DNA of 13,857 nt. Source: Candidatus Rokuibacteriota bacterium. Its GTDB lineage: Bacteria > Methylomirabilota > Methylomirabilia > Rokubacteriales > CSP1-6. The position numbers and the translations under genes are program-made. Location: NCBI GenBank assembly GCA_016201575.1, contig JACQCN010000446.1, forward strand, positions 1-13,857, read 5' to 3'. Under the pieces are notes generated by a model, which worked only from the letters and a program-made list of their open reading frames with translations, had not been told where the DNA came from and did no database searches. Position 1 is the stretch's first letter. Every line of letters begins with the position of its first letter. This document shows positions 1 to 6,106 of this stretch, in pieces.

Positions 1-572
1 AGCACGCCCTTGGGGATCTTGCCGCCGAGCTTCTGGAACCTCTGGGGGTCCTTCAGGAACTCGATGATCTCCCGCAGCTCCTCCTTGGCCTCGTCGACGC
101 CGGCCACGTCCTGGAAGGTGACCTTGTTCTGCTTCTCGGAGATCAGCCGGGCGCGGGCCTTGCCGAAGGACAGCGCCTTGGCGCCGCCGCCCTGCATCTG
201 GCGCATGAAGAAGATCCATACGCCGATGAAGAGCAGCATGGGCACCCACTGCAGGAACATCCCGTACCAGGGGTTCGCGTCCGGCGGCCGGACGGCGATC
301 TTCACGCCGTTGTCGCGGAGCGTCTTCACCAGGTCCGGGTAGTCGAGGATGTAGGTCTTCTGGGTGGGCCCCCCGTCCTTCAGGTTGTAGGTGACGAAGT
401 TGCCCCGGATCACCACGGACTCGACGCGCCCCTGCTCCACCGCCTTCAGGAACTCCGAGAAGTTCGGCTGGTCCTGGCCGCCTTGCTGGCTGCCCTGGAA
501 GACGGTGAACAGGAGGATGACGATCAGGCCGATCACCATCCAGAGGGCGAGGTTCTTGTAGACCTGGTTCAT
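1..572 (-). CDS. ftsH: ATP-dependent zinc metalloprotease FtsH, N-terminal part (runs off the left edge)
   Basis: FtsH is a membrane-anchored AAA+ protease that extracts and degrades membrane and cytosolic proteins. About 190 codons are visible. They start MNQVYKNLALWMVIGLIVIL, a first membrane span at about residues 7-25. A short periplasmic domain follows (about 30-105), then a second span around MLLFIGVWIFFMRQ, and then the linker into the AAA module, with VTFQDVAGVDEAKEELREI. The window ends at PKGVL, just before the Walker A loop, so ATPase and zinc motifs cannot be checked. The ATG at 572 gives the usual FtsH N-terminus. It is the last visible gene of the argS-SPOR-hpt-ftsH series, 45 nt after hpt; hpt next to ftsH is a common bacterial order. 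There is no Shine-Dalgarno before the ATG; see the promoter entry. Confidence 0.97.
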   Translation of the reverse strand, partial: MNQVYKNLALWMVIGLIVILLFTVFQGSQQGGQDQPNFSEFLKAVEQGRVESVVIRGNFVTYNLKDGGPTQKTYILDYPDLVKTLRDNGVKIAVRPPDANPWYGMFLQWVPMLLFIGVWIFFMRQMQGGGAKALSFGKARARLISEKQNKVTFQDVAGVDEAKEELREIIEFLKDPQRFQKLGGKIPKGV

Positions 573-588
573 AGCAAGGAGTATAACA
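573..588 (-). promoter_or_regulatory. Candidate extended -10 promoter for a near-leaderless ftsH mRNA
   Basis: On the minus strand the hpt-ftsH gap contains TGTTATACT, an extended -10 (TGN plus TATACT) with the hexamer at 585-580. Only CCTTGCT separates the hexamer from the ftsH ATG, so a start 6-8 nt downstream would fall at or next to the ATG. No good -35 is present and no Shine-Dalgarno lies in the gap. Extended -10 promoters can work without a strong -35. This is inferred from sequence only; ftsH may simply be co-transcribed with hpt. Confidence 0.35.
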
Positions 589-617
589 CGCGGAATTGAC
601 TGGCCGTTTCCGCCCGG

Positions 618-1148
618 TCAGGCCTCGTCCAGGGCGGCCAGGTAGGGCAGGTTCCGGTAGAGCCCGTCGTGGTCCATCCCGTAGCCGATGATGAACACGT
701 TCGGGATCGTGAATCCCACGTAGTCCAGCTCAACGTCCACCTCCCGTCGCTCGATCTTGTCCAGGAGCGTGCAGATCCGGAGGCTCTTGGGATGCCGGGT
801 GGCCAGGTTGCGTTTCAGGTAGGAGATGGTGCGGCCCGAGTCGATGATGTCCTCGACCAGGATCACGTCGCGGTCCTCGATCGAGATGGACAGGTCGGAG
901 GTGATCTTGACCACGCCCGAGGACGCCGAGCCGGTCCCGTAGCTCGAGACCGAGATGAAGTCGGTCGTGAGCGGCGCCGCGACGGCGCGGATCAGGTCGG
1001 CGAAGAAGATCACCGCGCCCTTGAGGACGCACACGAGGAGGGGGTTGGCGTCGGCGTAGTCCCGGGCGATCGCCTGCCCCAGCGCGCGCACCCGCTGGGC
1101 CAGCTCGTCCTGGTTCACCAGCACCCGCCCCACCGCCCCGACGGCCAT
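618..1148 (-). CDS. hpt: Hypoxanthine phosphoribosyltransferase
   Basis: A cytosolic purine-salvage enzyme that transfers phosphoribose from PRPP to hypoxanthine or guanine. The 176-residue length fits bacterial Hpt. Visible motifs are LKGA (about 42-45), the flexible-loop segment SVSSYGTG (67-74), and the PRPP loop VEDIIDSGRT (98-107). Near the C-terminus come VELDYVGFTIPN and GYGMDHDGLYRNLPY. The open frame extends far upstream, but that part is low-complexity shadow of the neighbouring genes; the ATG at 1148 lies 8 nt after the SPOR-gene stop and follows a GGGGG run. GTG codons a few residues downstream are possible alternative starts. Co-transcription with the SPOR gene and ftsH is likely. 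Confidence 0.96.
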   Translation of the reverse strand: MAVGAVGRVLVNQDELAQRVRALGQAIARDYADANPLLVCVLKGAVIFFADLIRAVAAPLTTDFISVSSYGTGSASSGVVKITSDLSISIEDRDVILVEDIIDSGRTISYLKRNLATRHPKSLRICTLLDKIERREVDVELDYVGFTIPNVFIIGYGMDHDGLYRNLPYLAALDEA

Positions 1149-1156
1149 CCCCCGGT

Positions 1157-1807
1157 TCACTTGCGGGTGACGTAGCCCGTGAGGGCGTGCTCGGCCCGGA
1201 GGCGGGCCATCGCGGCCTCCGCCTCCGCCCGCGCCGGGTAGGCGCCGACCCGCACGCGGAACCGCACTCCGGTCGCGCCGCCCTCCGACACGTAGGCGTC
1301 GCTCCCGAGCTTCTCCCGGAGTCGGTCGGCCTGGTCCCGCGACTTGAAGGCCGCCACCTGTACGGTGTAAGCGCCCCCCGGGGGCGTCCCGGACTTCGCC
1401 GCCGCGGGCTCGGGCGCGGGATCGGGTCTCGTCGGTGGAACGGCGGCGGCCTTCGGCGGCTCGGCGGCCGGGCGCCTGGGCGGCGGCGGGCCGTTGGTGA
1501 GCGGGGCCGTGAGCGTCTGGTAGAAGGTCAGCTTCTCCTGGATCTGGGGCGCCGCGTCGTCGCGGTCGCGCTCGCTCAGCCGCCGCACCCGCGTTCGCCC
1601 CTCGCCGGCGGGCGCCTCGCCGCCCGCGGCGACCCGGTCGCCCGCGAGCCCGGCGCTCGCCGTGCTTCGCGCCCACTGCCGGCCCACCAGCATGCCGAGA
1701 GTGAACGTCAGCGCGAGCACCGCGCCGCAGGCCAGCACGAAGAGGAGGCCGGAGAGCGTGCTCCCGCCGCGCTTGCCCCGTCCGCGCACCGCGCGCCCGT
1801 CCCTCAC
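1157..1807 (-). CDS. SPOR-domain inner-membrane protein
   Basis: A 216-residue protein with one N-terminal membrane span (about 16-35, LSGLLFVLACGAVLALTF followed by TLGMLVGRQW). A charged linker and a proline/alanine-rich stretch (about 95-135) follow, then a C-terminal SPOR domain (about 140-216) beginning AYTVQVAAFKSRDQADRL and containing RFRVRVGAYPARAEAEAA. SPOR domains bind septal peptidoglycan lacking stem peptides, so a periplasmic cell-division or envelope role is likely; the exact partner is unknown. The start is taken as GTG at 1807, whose last two bases form part of the argS TGA (GTGA overlap), giving translational coupling. Starts further upstream would lie within argS in another frame. 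Confidence 0.9.
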   Translation of the reverse strand: MRDGRAVRGRGKRGGSTLSGLLFVLACGAVLALTFTLGMLVGRQWARSTASAGLAGDRVAAGGEAPAGEGRTRVRRLSERDRDDAAPQIQEKLTFYQTLTAPLTNGPPPPRRPAAEPPKAAAVPPTRPDPAPEPAAAKSGTPPGGAYTVQVAAFKSRDQADRLREKLGSDAYVSEGGATGVRFRVRVGAYPARAEAEAAMARLRAEHALTGYVTRK

Positions 1808-3501
1808 ATGCTCTCCGGCGCGCTCACGCCCAGCAGGGCGAGGCCGTTGCGCACCACCTGTCCGACCGCCGCGCAGAGCGCGAGCCGGGCGACGGTGAGC
1901 GCGCGGTCGGCGCCGAGCACCCGGTTCACCTTGTAGTACGGGTGGAACTGACCGGCCAGCTCCTGGAGCCAGTACGCCACCCGGTGGGGCTCGAGCGCCC
2001 GCGCCGCGCCCGCCACCAGGTTCGGGAACTGGAGGAGCCGCTTGACCAGCGACAGCTCCTCCGGCAGGGCGAGGGGGGCGAGATCCACCGATCCCCGGTC
2101 CGGCACCGCGATCCCCTGCGCCGCCGCCTGCTTGAAGAGGCTCGCGATGCGGGCGTGGGCGTACTGGACGTAGTAGACCGGGTTCTCCGCGGACTGGCGC
2201 GTGGCCACCACCAGGTCGAACTCGAGCGGGCTGTCGTGGCGCCGCGTGAGGAAGGTGAAACGGGCGGCGTCGCGCCCGACCTCCTCGATCAGCTCCTCCA
2301 TCAGGACGAACTCGCCCCGGCGCTTGGACATGCGCACCGGCTGGCCCTCGCGCAGGAGCGTCACGAGCTGGATGATCAGCACGTCGAACGCGTCGGCCGG
2401 ATGGCCCAGCGCCTGCATGGCCGCCCGCATCCGGGTGACGTAGCCGTGGTGATCGGGCCCGAGGAGGTTGACCACCCGGCCCGCGTCCGCGAACTTCCGG
2501 TAGTGGTGGTAGGCAACGTCGACCGCGAAGTACGTCAGCTCGCCGTCCGACTTGCGGAGGACGCGGTCCTTCTCGTCGCCGAACTGCGAGGCCCGGAACC
2601 AGAGGGCACCGTCCTGCTCGTAGGCGAGCCCGCGCGCCGCCAGCTCGCGCAGCACCTGCTCGGGCAGCGCCCGGTCGCGCACGTCGCGCTGCTCCGAGGA
2701 CCACACGTCGAAGTCGACGCCGTAGTCGTGGAGCACCTTCTTCTGACCCTCCACGATCCGGGCCACCGCCCAGCCGCCGAGTTCGTCAAGCCAGCTTTTG
2801 TCACGGAGGGCATCAACGGCCGGAATTACTTCCAGACTCTCCCTGGTGACCTGGGGGTGATCCTTCAAATAGTCGCGGGCGAGGTCGATCAAGTACTCGC
2901 CCGGGTAGCCGTTCTCGGGCAGCGCCGCGTCCTCGCCGAGCGCCTGGCGCACCCGCGCCTCGAAGGACCGCGCCAGCGCCAGGAACTGGTTGCCCGCGTC
3001 GTTGACGTAGTACTCCGCCGTCACCCCGTAGCCCTGGCTCCGGAGCAGGCGCGCCAGCGAGTCGCCGACGGCGGCGGCCCGCGCGTTGACGATCACGAGC
3101 GGGCCCGTCGGGTTGGCGGAGACGAACTCCAGGCGGATCCGCCGCCCGCGCCCGTCCTCGCCCGCGCCGTACCCGGCGCCGGCGGCCAGGATCTCGGGCA
3201 GCGCCGCGCGGCACCAGTCGGGCGCGAGCGTGACGTTGATGAAGCCGGGCCCGGCGACGTCGAGCCGGCCGACGGCGGAGAGCGCGGGGAAGTGGCCGAC
3301 GATCGACTCCGCGACCTGGCGCGGAGACCGCCGCGCCGCGCGCGCGAGCACCAGCGCGGCGTTGGTGGCGTAGTCGCCGTGGGCCTCCTCGCGCGGCACC
3401 TCCCAGACGCACTCCGCGAGCGGGGGCAGGCCGGCGGCGGCGAGCGCTGTCCGGAGGCCCTCGGAGAGCTGGTCGGTCACGCTTCGCGCGGTCGTCGTCA
3501 T
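1804..3501 (-). CDS. argS: Arginine--tRNA ligase with an altered HIGH motif
   Basis: Class I synthetase that charges tRNA-Arg. The 565-residue length matches the bacterial family. In order: N-terminal Add1-type domain with HGDYATNAAL (41-50) and AGPGFINV (83-90); FVSANPTGPL leading into the catalytic core; EYYVNDAGNQ; the GPDHHGY segment; MSKRRGEF (from residue 391) as the KMSKS loop; and the DALR anticodon domain (NPVYYVQYAHARI to the C-terminus LLGVSAPESM). The HIGH position reads VIVN (136-139) where many ArgRS have HLGH or HIGN, so both histidines are missing although the surroundings are conserved. The ATG at 3501 has no clear Shine-Dalgarno; GTG at codon 8 is an alternative. The upstream DNA is a scar of a broken cobalamin gene. 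Confidence 0.97.
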   Translation of the reverse strand: MTTTARSVTDQLSEGLRTALAAAGLPPLAECVWEVPREEAHGDYATNAALVLARAARRSPRQVAESIVGHFPALSAVGRLDVAGPGFINVTLAPDWCRAALPEILAAGAGYGAGEDGRGRRIRLEFVSANPTGPLVIVNARAAAVGDSLARLLRSQGYGVTAEYYVNDAGNQFLALARSFEARVRQALGEDAALPENGYPGEYLIDLARDYLKDHPQVTRESLEVIPAVDALRDKSWLDELGGWAVARIVEGQKKVLHDYGVDFDVWSSEQRDVRDRALPEQVLRELAARGLAYEQDGALWFRASQFGDEKDRVLRKSDGELTYFAVDVAYHHYRKFADAGRVVNLLGPDHHGYVTRMRAAMQALGHPADAFDVLIIQLVTLLREGQPVRMSKRRGEFVLMEELIEEVGRDAARFTFLTRRHDSPLEFDLVVATRQSAENPVYYVQYAHARIASLFKQAAAQGIAVPDRGSVDLAPLALPEELSLVKRLLQFPNLVAGAARALEPHRVAYWLQELAGQFHPYYKVNRVLGADRALTVARLALCAAVGQVVRNGLALLGVSAPESM

Positions 3502-3512
3502 CAGAGAAAAGT

Positions 3513-3535
3513 AATCGCCGCGCGTGGCGGCGATT
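3513..3535. promoter_or_regulatory. 9-bp perfect hairpin in the argS leader
   Basis: AATCGCCGC (3513-3521) and GCGGCGATT (3527-3535) are perfect inverted repeats around a 5-nt loop. On the argS strand the hairpin is followed by ACTTTTCTCTG and then the argS ATG. The short T run makes it a poor intrinsic terminator for the broken upstream gene. It could equally be an mRNA leader structure, as it lies where a ribosome-binding site would be expected. A -10-like TATCAT lies a little upstream (minus strand, 3548-3543), so argS may have its own promoter here. Function is inferred. Confidence 0.4.
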
Positions 3536-3580
3536 GGCCCTCATGATACCGCTCCGAAAACGCCCGCCGAAGAAATTCCC

Positions 3581-3727
3581 GTCAGCGCGCGGGTCGGGGT
3601 AGCGGGTCACCGCCGGGAGGGCCGAAAGGATCGCGTCGGCCACGCGCGGAGATAGCCCCAACGGGTTGATGCTCGCGCTGAGGTCGAGCACCGCGGCGTC
3701 GCGGTGACCGCCGTGGTCCTCTCTCAT
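3581..3727 (-). pseudogene. cobD: N-terminal fragment of threonine-phosphate decarboxylase (cobalamin nucleotide-loop pathway)
   Basis: The first ~48 codons read MREDHGGHRDAAVLDLSAS followed by INPLGLSP and end at TRYPDPRA. This is the characteristic N-terminus of the PLP-dependent CobD/CobC decarboxylase that makes aminopropanol phosphate, the substrate joined by CbiB. The family is normally about 350 residues, so nearly all of the enzyme, including the PLP lysine, is missing. The ATG at 3727 overlaps the cbiB stop (ATGA), as in an intact operon. Homology stops abruptly near 3580, and the reading frame then runs out of frame into argS. Either a deletion joined this gene to the argS leader, or two loci were joined during assembly. 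Confidence 0.8.
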
Positions 3728-4638
3728 TGCCGGCTCGCCACCAGATCGGCGACCACGCCGAGCGCGCCCACGAGCGCGGCCGCCGCCGCGAGCACCCTGA
3801 GGCTGCGCCCGATGTCGCCGCCGTCCGGCGGCCGGCCCTCGCCGAGACGGTAGATCCCCGCCTTCTCGAGGACCAGGCCGAGCGCGCCGGCCATCGCCGC
3901 CATCGGCCACCCCGCGTTCGGGCTGGCGGTGCGTCCGCGGTCTCGCCGGAGGATCCGCGCGGCGCCGCGGGCGTCGGCGCCAACCAGCCCCGCGCCGGCC
4001 ACCAGCGCGAGCGCCGCGACGCGCGCCGGGACGAGATTCAGCAGGTCGTCGAGTCGCGCGGCCGCCTTGCCGAGGTACTCGAGCAGCCCGCCGCGGTAAC
4101 CCACCATGGCGTCGGCGGTGTTCACGACGCGATAGGCCCAGGCGCCGGGCAGCCCGAAGGCGAGGTAGAAGGCGATCGGCGCGACGAAGCTGTCGGTCAG
4201 GTTCTCCGCGACGGACTCGACGGCGGCCGAGGCGACGCCCTCCGCTCGGAGCCCGCCCGTGGGTCGGCTCACCAGATGGTAGCCGACCTCCGCGCGCGCC
4301 CGGGCGAGGTCGGCGCACGCGAGCGCCCGCTCGACGCGGCGCGCTCTCGACATGAGCCCGCGAAGCGAAAACGAGCACTTGAGCAGCCACGCTTCAATCA
4401 GCACTCCAAGCCAGCCAGCCCCGGAAAGGACCATCGAGAGTCGGGCGATCAGCGCGGCGACCGCGCCTGCTCCCGCGAGCACCACGAGCATCCCGTAGAG
4501 GAGTGGCGCGAGGCGGCCGCGGCGCGGGGTCGCGCGAAAGGCGAGGTCGAGTCCCCGGCCGACCCACCTCACGGGATGCCAGCGGTTGGGCGGGTCGCCG
4601 ACAGCGAGGTCCAGGACGAGGGCGACCAGGAGGATCAC
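3724..4638 (-). CDS. cbiB: Adenosylcobinamide-phosphate synthase CbiB
   Basis: An integral membrane enzyme that joins aminopropanol phosphate to adenosylcobyric acid. The 304-residue protein carries family signatures in order: LDLAVGDPPNRWHPVRWVGR near the N-terminus, a membrane span around LVVLAGAGAVAALIARL, VSRPTGGLRAEGVASAAVES continuing as VAENLTDSFVAP, VNTADAMVGYRG, ARLDDLLNLVPARV, and SPNAGWPMAAMAGALG. No frameshift or missing motif was found, unlike its neighbours. GTG at 4638 overlaps the stop of the cbiZ remnant (GTGA), and the stop overlaps the start of the cobD fragment. It lies downstream of a cobalamin riboswitch, so B12-repressed expression is likely. Its substrate-supplying partner next door is broken; cbiB may be orphaned unless other copies exist. 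Confidence 0.93.
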   Translation of the reverse strand: MILLVALVLDLAVGDPPNRWHPVRWVGRGLDLAFRATPRRGRLAPLLYGMLVVLAGAGAVAALIARLSMVLSGAGWLGVLIEAWLLKCSFSLRGLMSRARRVERALACADLARARAEVGYHLVSRPTGGLRAEGVASAAVESVAENLTDSFVAPIAFYLAFGLPGAWAYRVVNTADAMVGYRGGLLEYLGKAAARLDDLLNLVPARVAALALVAGAGLVGADARGAARILRRDRGRTASPNAGWPMAAMAGALGLVLEKAGIYRLGEGRPPDGGDIGRSLRVLAAAAALVGALGVVADLVASRQ

Positions 4639-5000
4639 GCGTGCTCCGCCTTCCAGCGCGCGATGGCGGGCACGAGAGCCTCGCGCGCCGCCCGCGCCAC
4701 GCACCAGCCCGGCTCGGTCGCCGGCCCGCCGAACTCGTGGGCGGCGCCCTGCCCCGTGGCCGCGATCACCACCGCGTCGGTCGAGGTGCCCGTCGCGCGC
4801 GAGCCGCCGTCGCACACGACGCCCGCCTCGAACAGCGCGAGGGCCCTGGCCTCGGTGCCCGCGAGCATCGCGTTGAGCAGGGCGGCCGGCCCCGGATCGC
4901 CGTCGACCACCACGATCATGTTCACCGTTCCGGCGGAGTCGGGGGGCGCCGGAGGGCGCCCATGCCCGCCGCCAGCCGGTTCGACAGCCCGACGGCGACG
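4635..5000 (-). pseudogene. cbiZ: C-terminal remnant of adenosylcobinamide amidohydrolase CbiZ, frameshifted
   Basis: CbiZ hydrolyses adenosylcobinamide to adenosylcobyric acid so that CbiB can rebuild the side chain, a salvage route consistent with cbiB directly downstream. The C-terminal half is clear: GTVNMIVVVDGDPGPAALLN, then TEARALALFEAG, then ATGTSTDAVVIAATGQG, ending in a helix before TGA at 4635. A preceding piece, VAVGLSNRLAAG, also fits CbiZ but is in another frame. Adding one base to the G6 run at 4941-4946 (C6 on the coding strand) would reconnect them. Everything before VAVGLSN is replaced by a receptor signal peptide. An internal ATG at 4919 could start a ~94-residue C-terminal fragment, but the N-terminal half of the enzyme is gone. 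Confidence 0.8.
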
Positions 5001-5089
5001 ACGACCGGCTCGAACACCTTCGCATCCTGGGCGTGCACGCCTGGAACAGCGGCGATCAGTATCACGGGGACCAGCCATGAGCGACGCAT
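4997..5089 (-). pseudogene. btuB: Signal peptide and TonB box of a BtuB-like outer-membrane receptor, truncated
   Basis: Just after the cobalamin riboswitch, a strong ribosome-binding site (AAAAGGAGTGG, about 7 nt before the ATG) leads into MRRSWLVPVILIAAVPGVHA, a good signal peptide, then QDAKVFEPVVV. The EPVVV segment resembles the TonB box at the mature N-terminus of TonB-dependent receptors such as BtuB, where VVVTAT usually follows. Here the reading continues as AVGLSNRLAAG, which belongs to CbiZ, and ends at TGA 4922-4924 after 55 codons. No plug or barrel domain remains. The receptor identification rests on the signal peptide, the TonB-box-like segment and the riboswitch context, so it is an inference. 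Confidence 0.6.
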
Positions 5090-5117
5090 CTCCCCACTCC
5101 TTTTCCAGCGAAAGGTT

Positions 5118-5312
5118 GAATGGGCACCGGCCCTGGCCGGGTCTCCTGACTCGTGGATCAGCGCGCACGTCCCGGCCTTCCCATCCCTGACGGACAGTGG
5201 CTTCCGCATCACGCGGAGGTTGGACGCCGCTCCCCACTCACAGTGGCGCGACCGTGCCGGCTTCAGCCGAGCTTCACCGGCTTCCCTCGATCCAGGGCGA
5301 ACACGGGTCAGC
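5118..5312 (-). promoter_or_regulatory. Cobalamin (AdoCbl) riboswitch
   Basis: Read on the minus strand, the class landmarks occur in order: GGGAAGCCGGTG near 5285-5274, then ACGGTCGCGCCACTGT (5255-5240), GCCACTG (5201-5195), GGGAAGGC (5182-5175), and the B12-box segment GTCAGGAGACC (5150-5140). GGCCAGGGCCGG follows, which could form the switching hairpin. About 30 nt later come the strong Shine-Dalgarno and the start of the truncated btuB reading frame. This class usually represses downstream B12 uptake and salvage genes when adenosylcobalamin is plentiful, by hiding the ribosome-binding site or terminating. Core motifs look intact although most genes it would control are broken. The exact ends are approximate. 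Confidence 0.95.
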
Positions 5313-5336
5313 GATCGACGGGGCGCTCACCTCCCC

Positions 5337-5895
5337 TCACTCGTCGGCCTCGGGCCAGGCGAGGTGGACGCTCGGGCGCCGCGTCACGGGGTGCTTGTCG
5401 ACGACGACCGCGCAGCCGTAGACGCGCGAGAGCGTGGCGTCGTCGAGCACGGACTCCGGCGGCCCGACGCGCTCCACCCGGCCGGCGTGGAGCAGGAGCA
5501 TCCGGTCCGCGATCTCGGCGGCCAGGTTCAGGTCATGCGTCACCAGCAGCACGGTGAGGCCGGCGGCGCGGTGCCCATGAGGACCATCTCCTCCACCGTG
5601 AACGGGAACGCCGGCGCGAGGTCCTGGGGGACCACCGCGACGAACCGCGCCACCTCCCGCTGCGTCATTCCCGCGAGCGGGCGCCCGGCCAGGCGGATCG
5701 CGCCACCCTCCGGCGCCACCACCTTTGTGAGGAGGCGGATCAGCGTCGTCTTCCCCACGCTGTTCGGCCCGATCACGCCGAGGATCTCGCCCGGCGCGAC
5801 GTCGAAGGTGAGCCCGGCGAGCCGGAAGCCGCCCGGCGACTTGGGTAGACGAAGCTGACGTCGCCGAACTCCACGATCGGCGCCTGGGAGGTCAC
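5337..5895 (-). pseudogene. btuD: Broken BtuD-type (B12/iron-siderophore) ABC transporter ATPase
   Basis: Three reading frames must be joined to recover a BtuD/FecE-like ATPase. Frame one starts at GTG 5895 (VTSQAPIVEFGDVSFVYP). Frame two continues with SPGGFRLAGLTFDVAPGEIL, Walker A GPNSVGKTTL and the Q-loop VPQDLAPAFPFTVEEMVLMG. Frame three resumes at AGLTVLLVTHDLNLAAEIAD (H-loop) and runs to the C-terminus VHLAWPEADE. A one-base loss near 5841-5846 explains the first shift. At about 5558-5570 roughly 85 residues are missing, including the LSGGE signature, Walker B and D-loop, so no ATPase can be made. Position next to a B12 riboswitch and cbi genes favours cobalamin transport. The permease and binding-protein genes are absent. 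Confidence 0.88.
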
Positions 5896-6053
5896 GCCGC
5901 CGCCCTCATCACCAGCGACGCGCCGCGCCGCGGCGCTTGCTCGGCGTTCCGCCCGCTCAACGGTTCACGCGGTTCCTTCATCGCCCTCATCACCAGCGAC
6001 GCGCCGCTGCGCGGCGCTTGCGATACGGAACGCTCGCCTTCGGCTCGCATCAT
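5892..6053 (-). CDS. 53-codon repeat-built ORF of unknown function
   Basis: An open frame from ATG 6053 to TGA 5892 consists almost entirely of a repeated peptide. MRAEGERSVS is followed by QAPRSGASLVMRAMKEPREP, then LSGRNAEQAPRRGASLVMRA and AA before the stop. The two QAPR(S/R)GASLVMRA units come from the 40-bp repeats listed separately; their 81-bp spacing is a multiple of three, so both are read in the same frame. The stop overlaps the GTG start of broken btuD (GTGA), and the ATG overlaps a TGA ending another open frame just after the istA remnant. It may be a repeat-derived tail of a lost permease gene rather than a real gene. No domain or function is recognised. Confidence 0.3.
   Translation of the reverse strand: MMRAEGERSVSQAPRSGASLVMRAMKEPREPLSGRNAEQAPRRGASLVMRAAA
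5901..5940 (-). repeat. 40-bp hairpin repeat, copy 1
   Basis: Identical to copy 2 (5982-6021) at 38 of 40 positions. It contains the inverted repeat GCGCCGC-GCC-GCGGCGC (7-bp stem, 3-nt loop). The only differences between copies are in the loop, GCC here and TGC in copy 2. Confidence 0.85.
5982..6021 (-). repeat. 40-bp hairpin repeat, copy 2
   Basis: Second copy, 81 bp from the first, with hairpin GCGCCGC-TGC-GCGGCGC. The stem and the 19-bp flank are identical to copy 1. The 41 bp between the copies are not repeated. Confidence 0.85.
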
Positions 6054-6106
6054 TGGTGCCCGTCACGAAATAAGAGGATCACGTTCGAGCTTGGGGTCGG
6101 GAGGAG

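Noticed and set aside
3540..3545. Leader peptide before argS (ATG at 3545, MRANRRHARRLLFSDDDD)
   Set aside because: It has a GGAG upstream, but it runs on out of frame through argS without a nearby stop and has no arginine-attenuator layout beyond a few Arg codons in a GC-rich hairpin.
1942..3546. 534-codon plus-strand open frame
   Set aside because: Exact antisense of argS, without start signals or recognisable motifs.
2813..4390. 525-codon minus-strand open frame across cbiB, the cobD scrap and argS
   Set aside because: Only codons from 3727 to about 3581 resemble a protein (CobD); the rest is out-of-frame reading of argS and cbiB.
5901..6021. CRISPR-like array
   Set aside because: Only two repeats, palindromic and translated in frame, with one non-repeated spacer and no cas genes.
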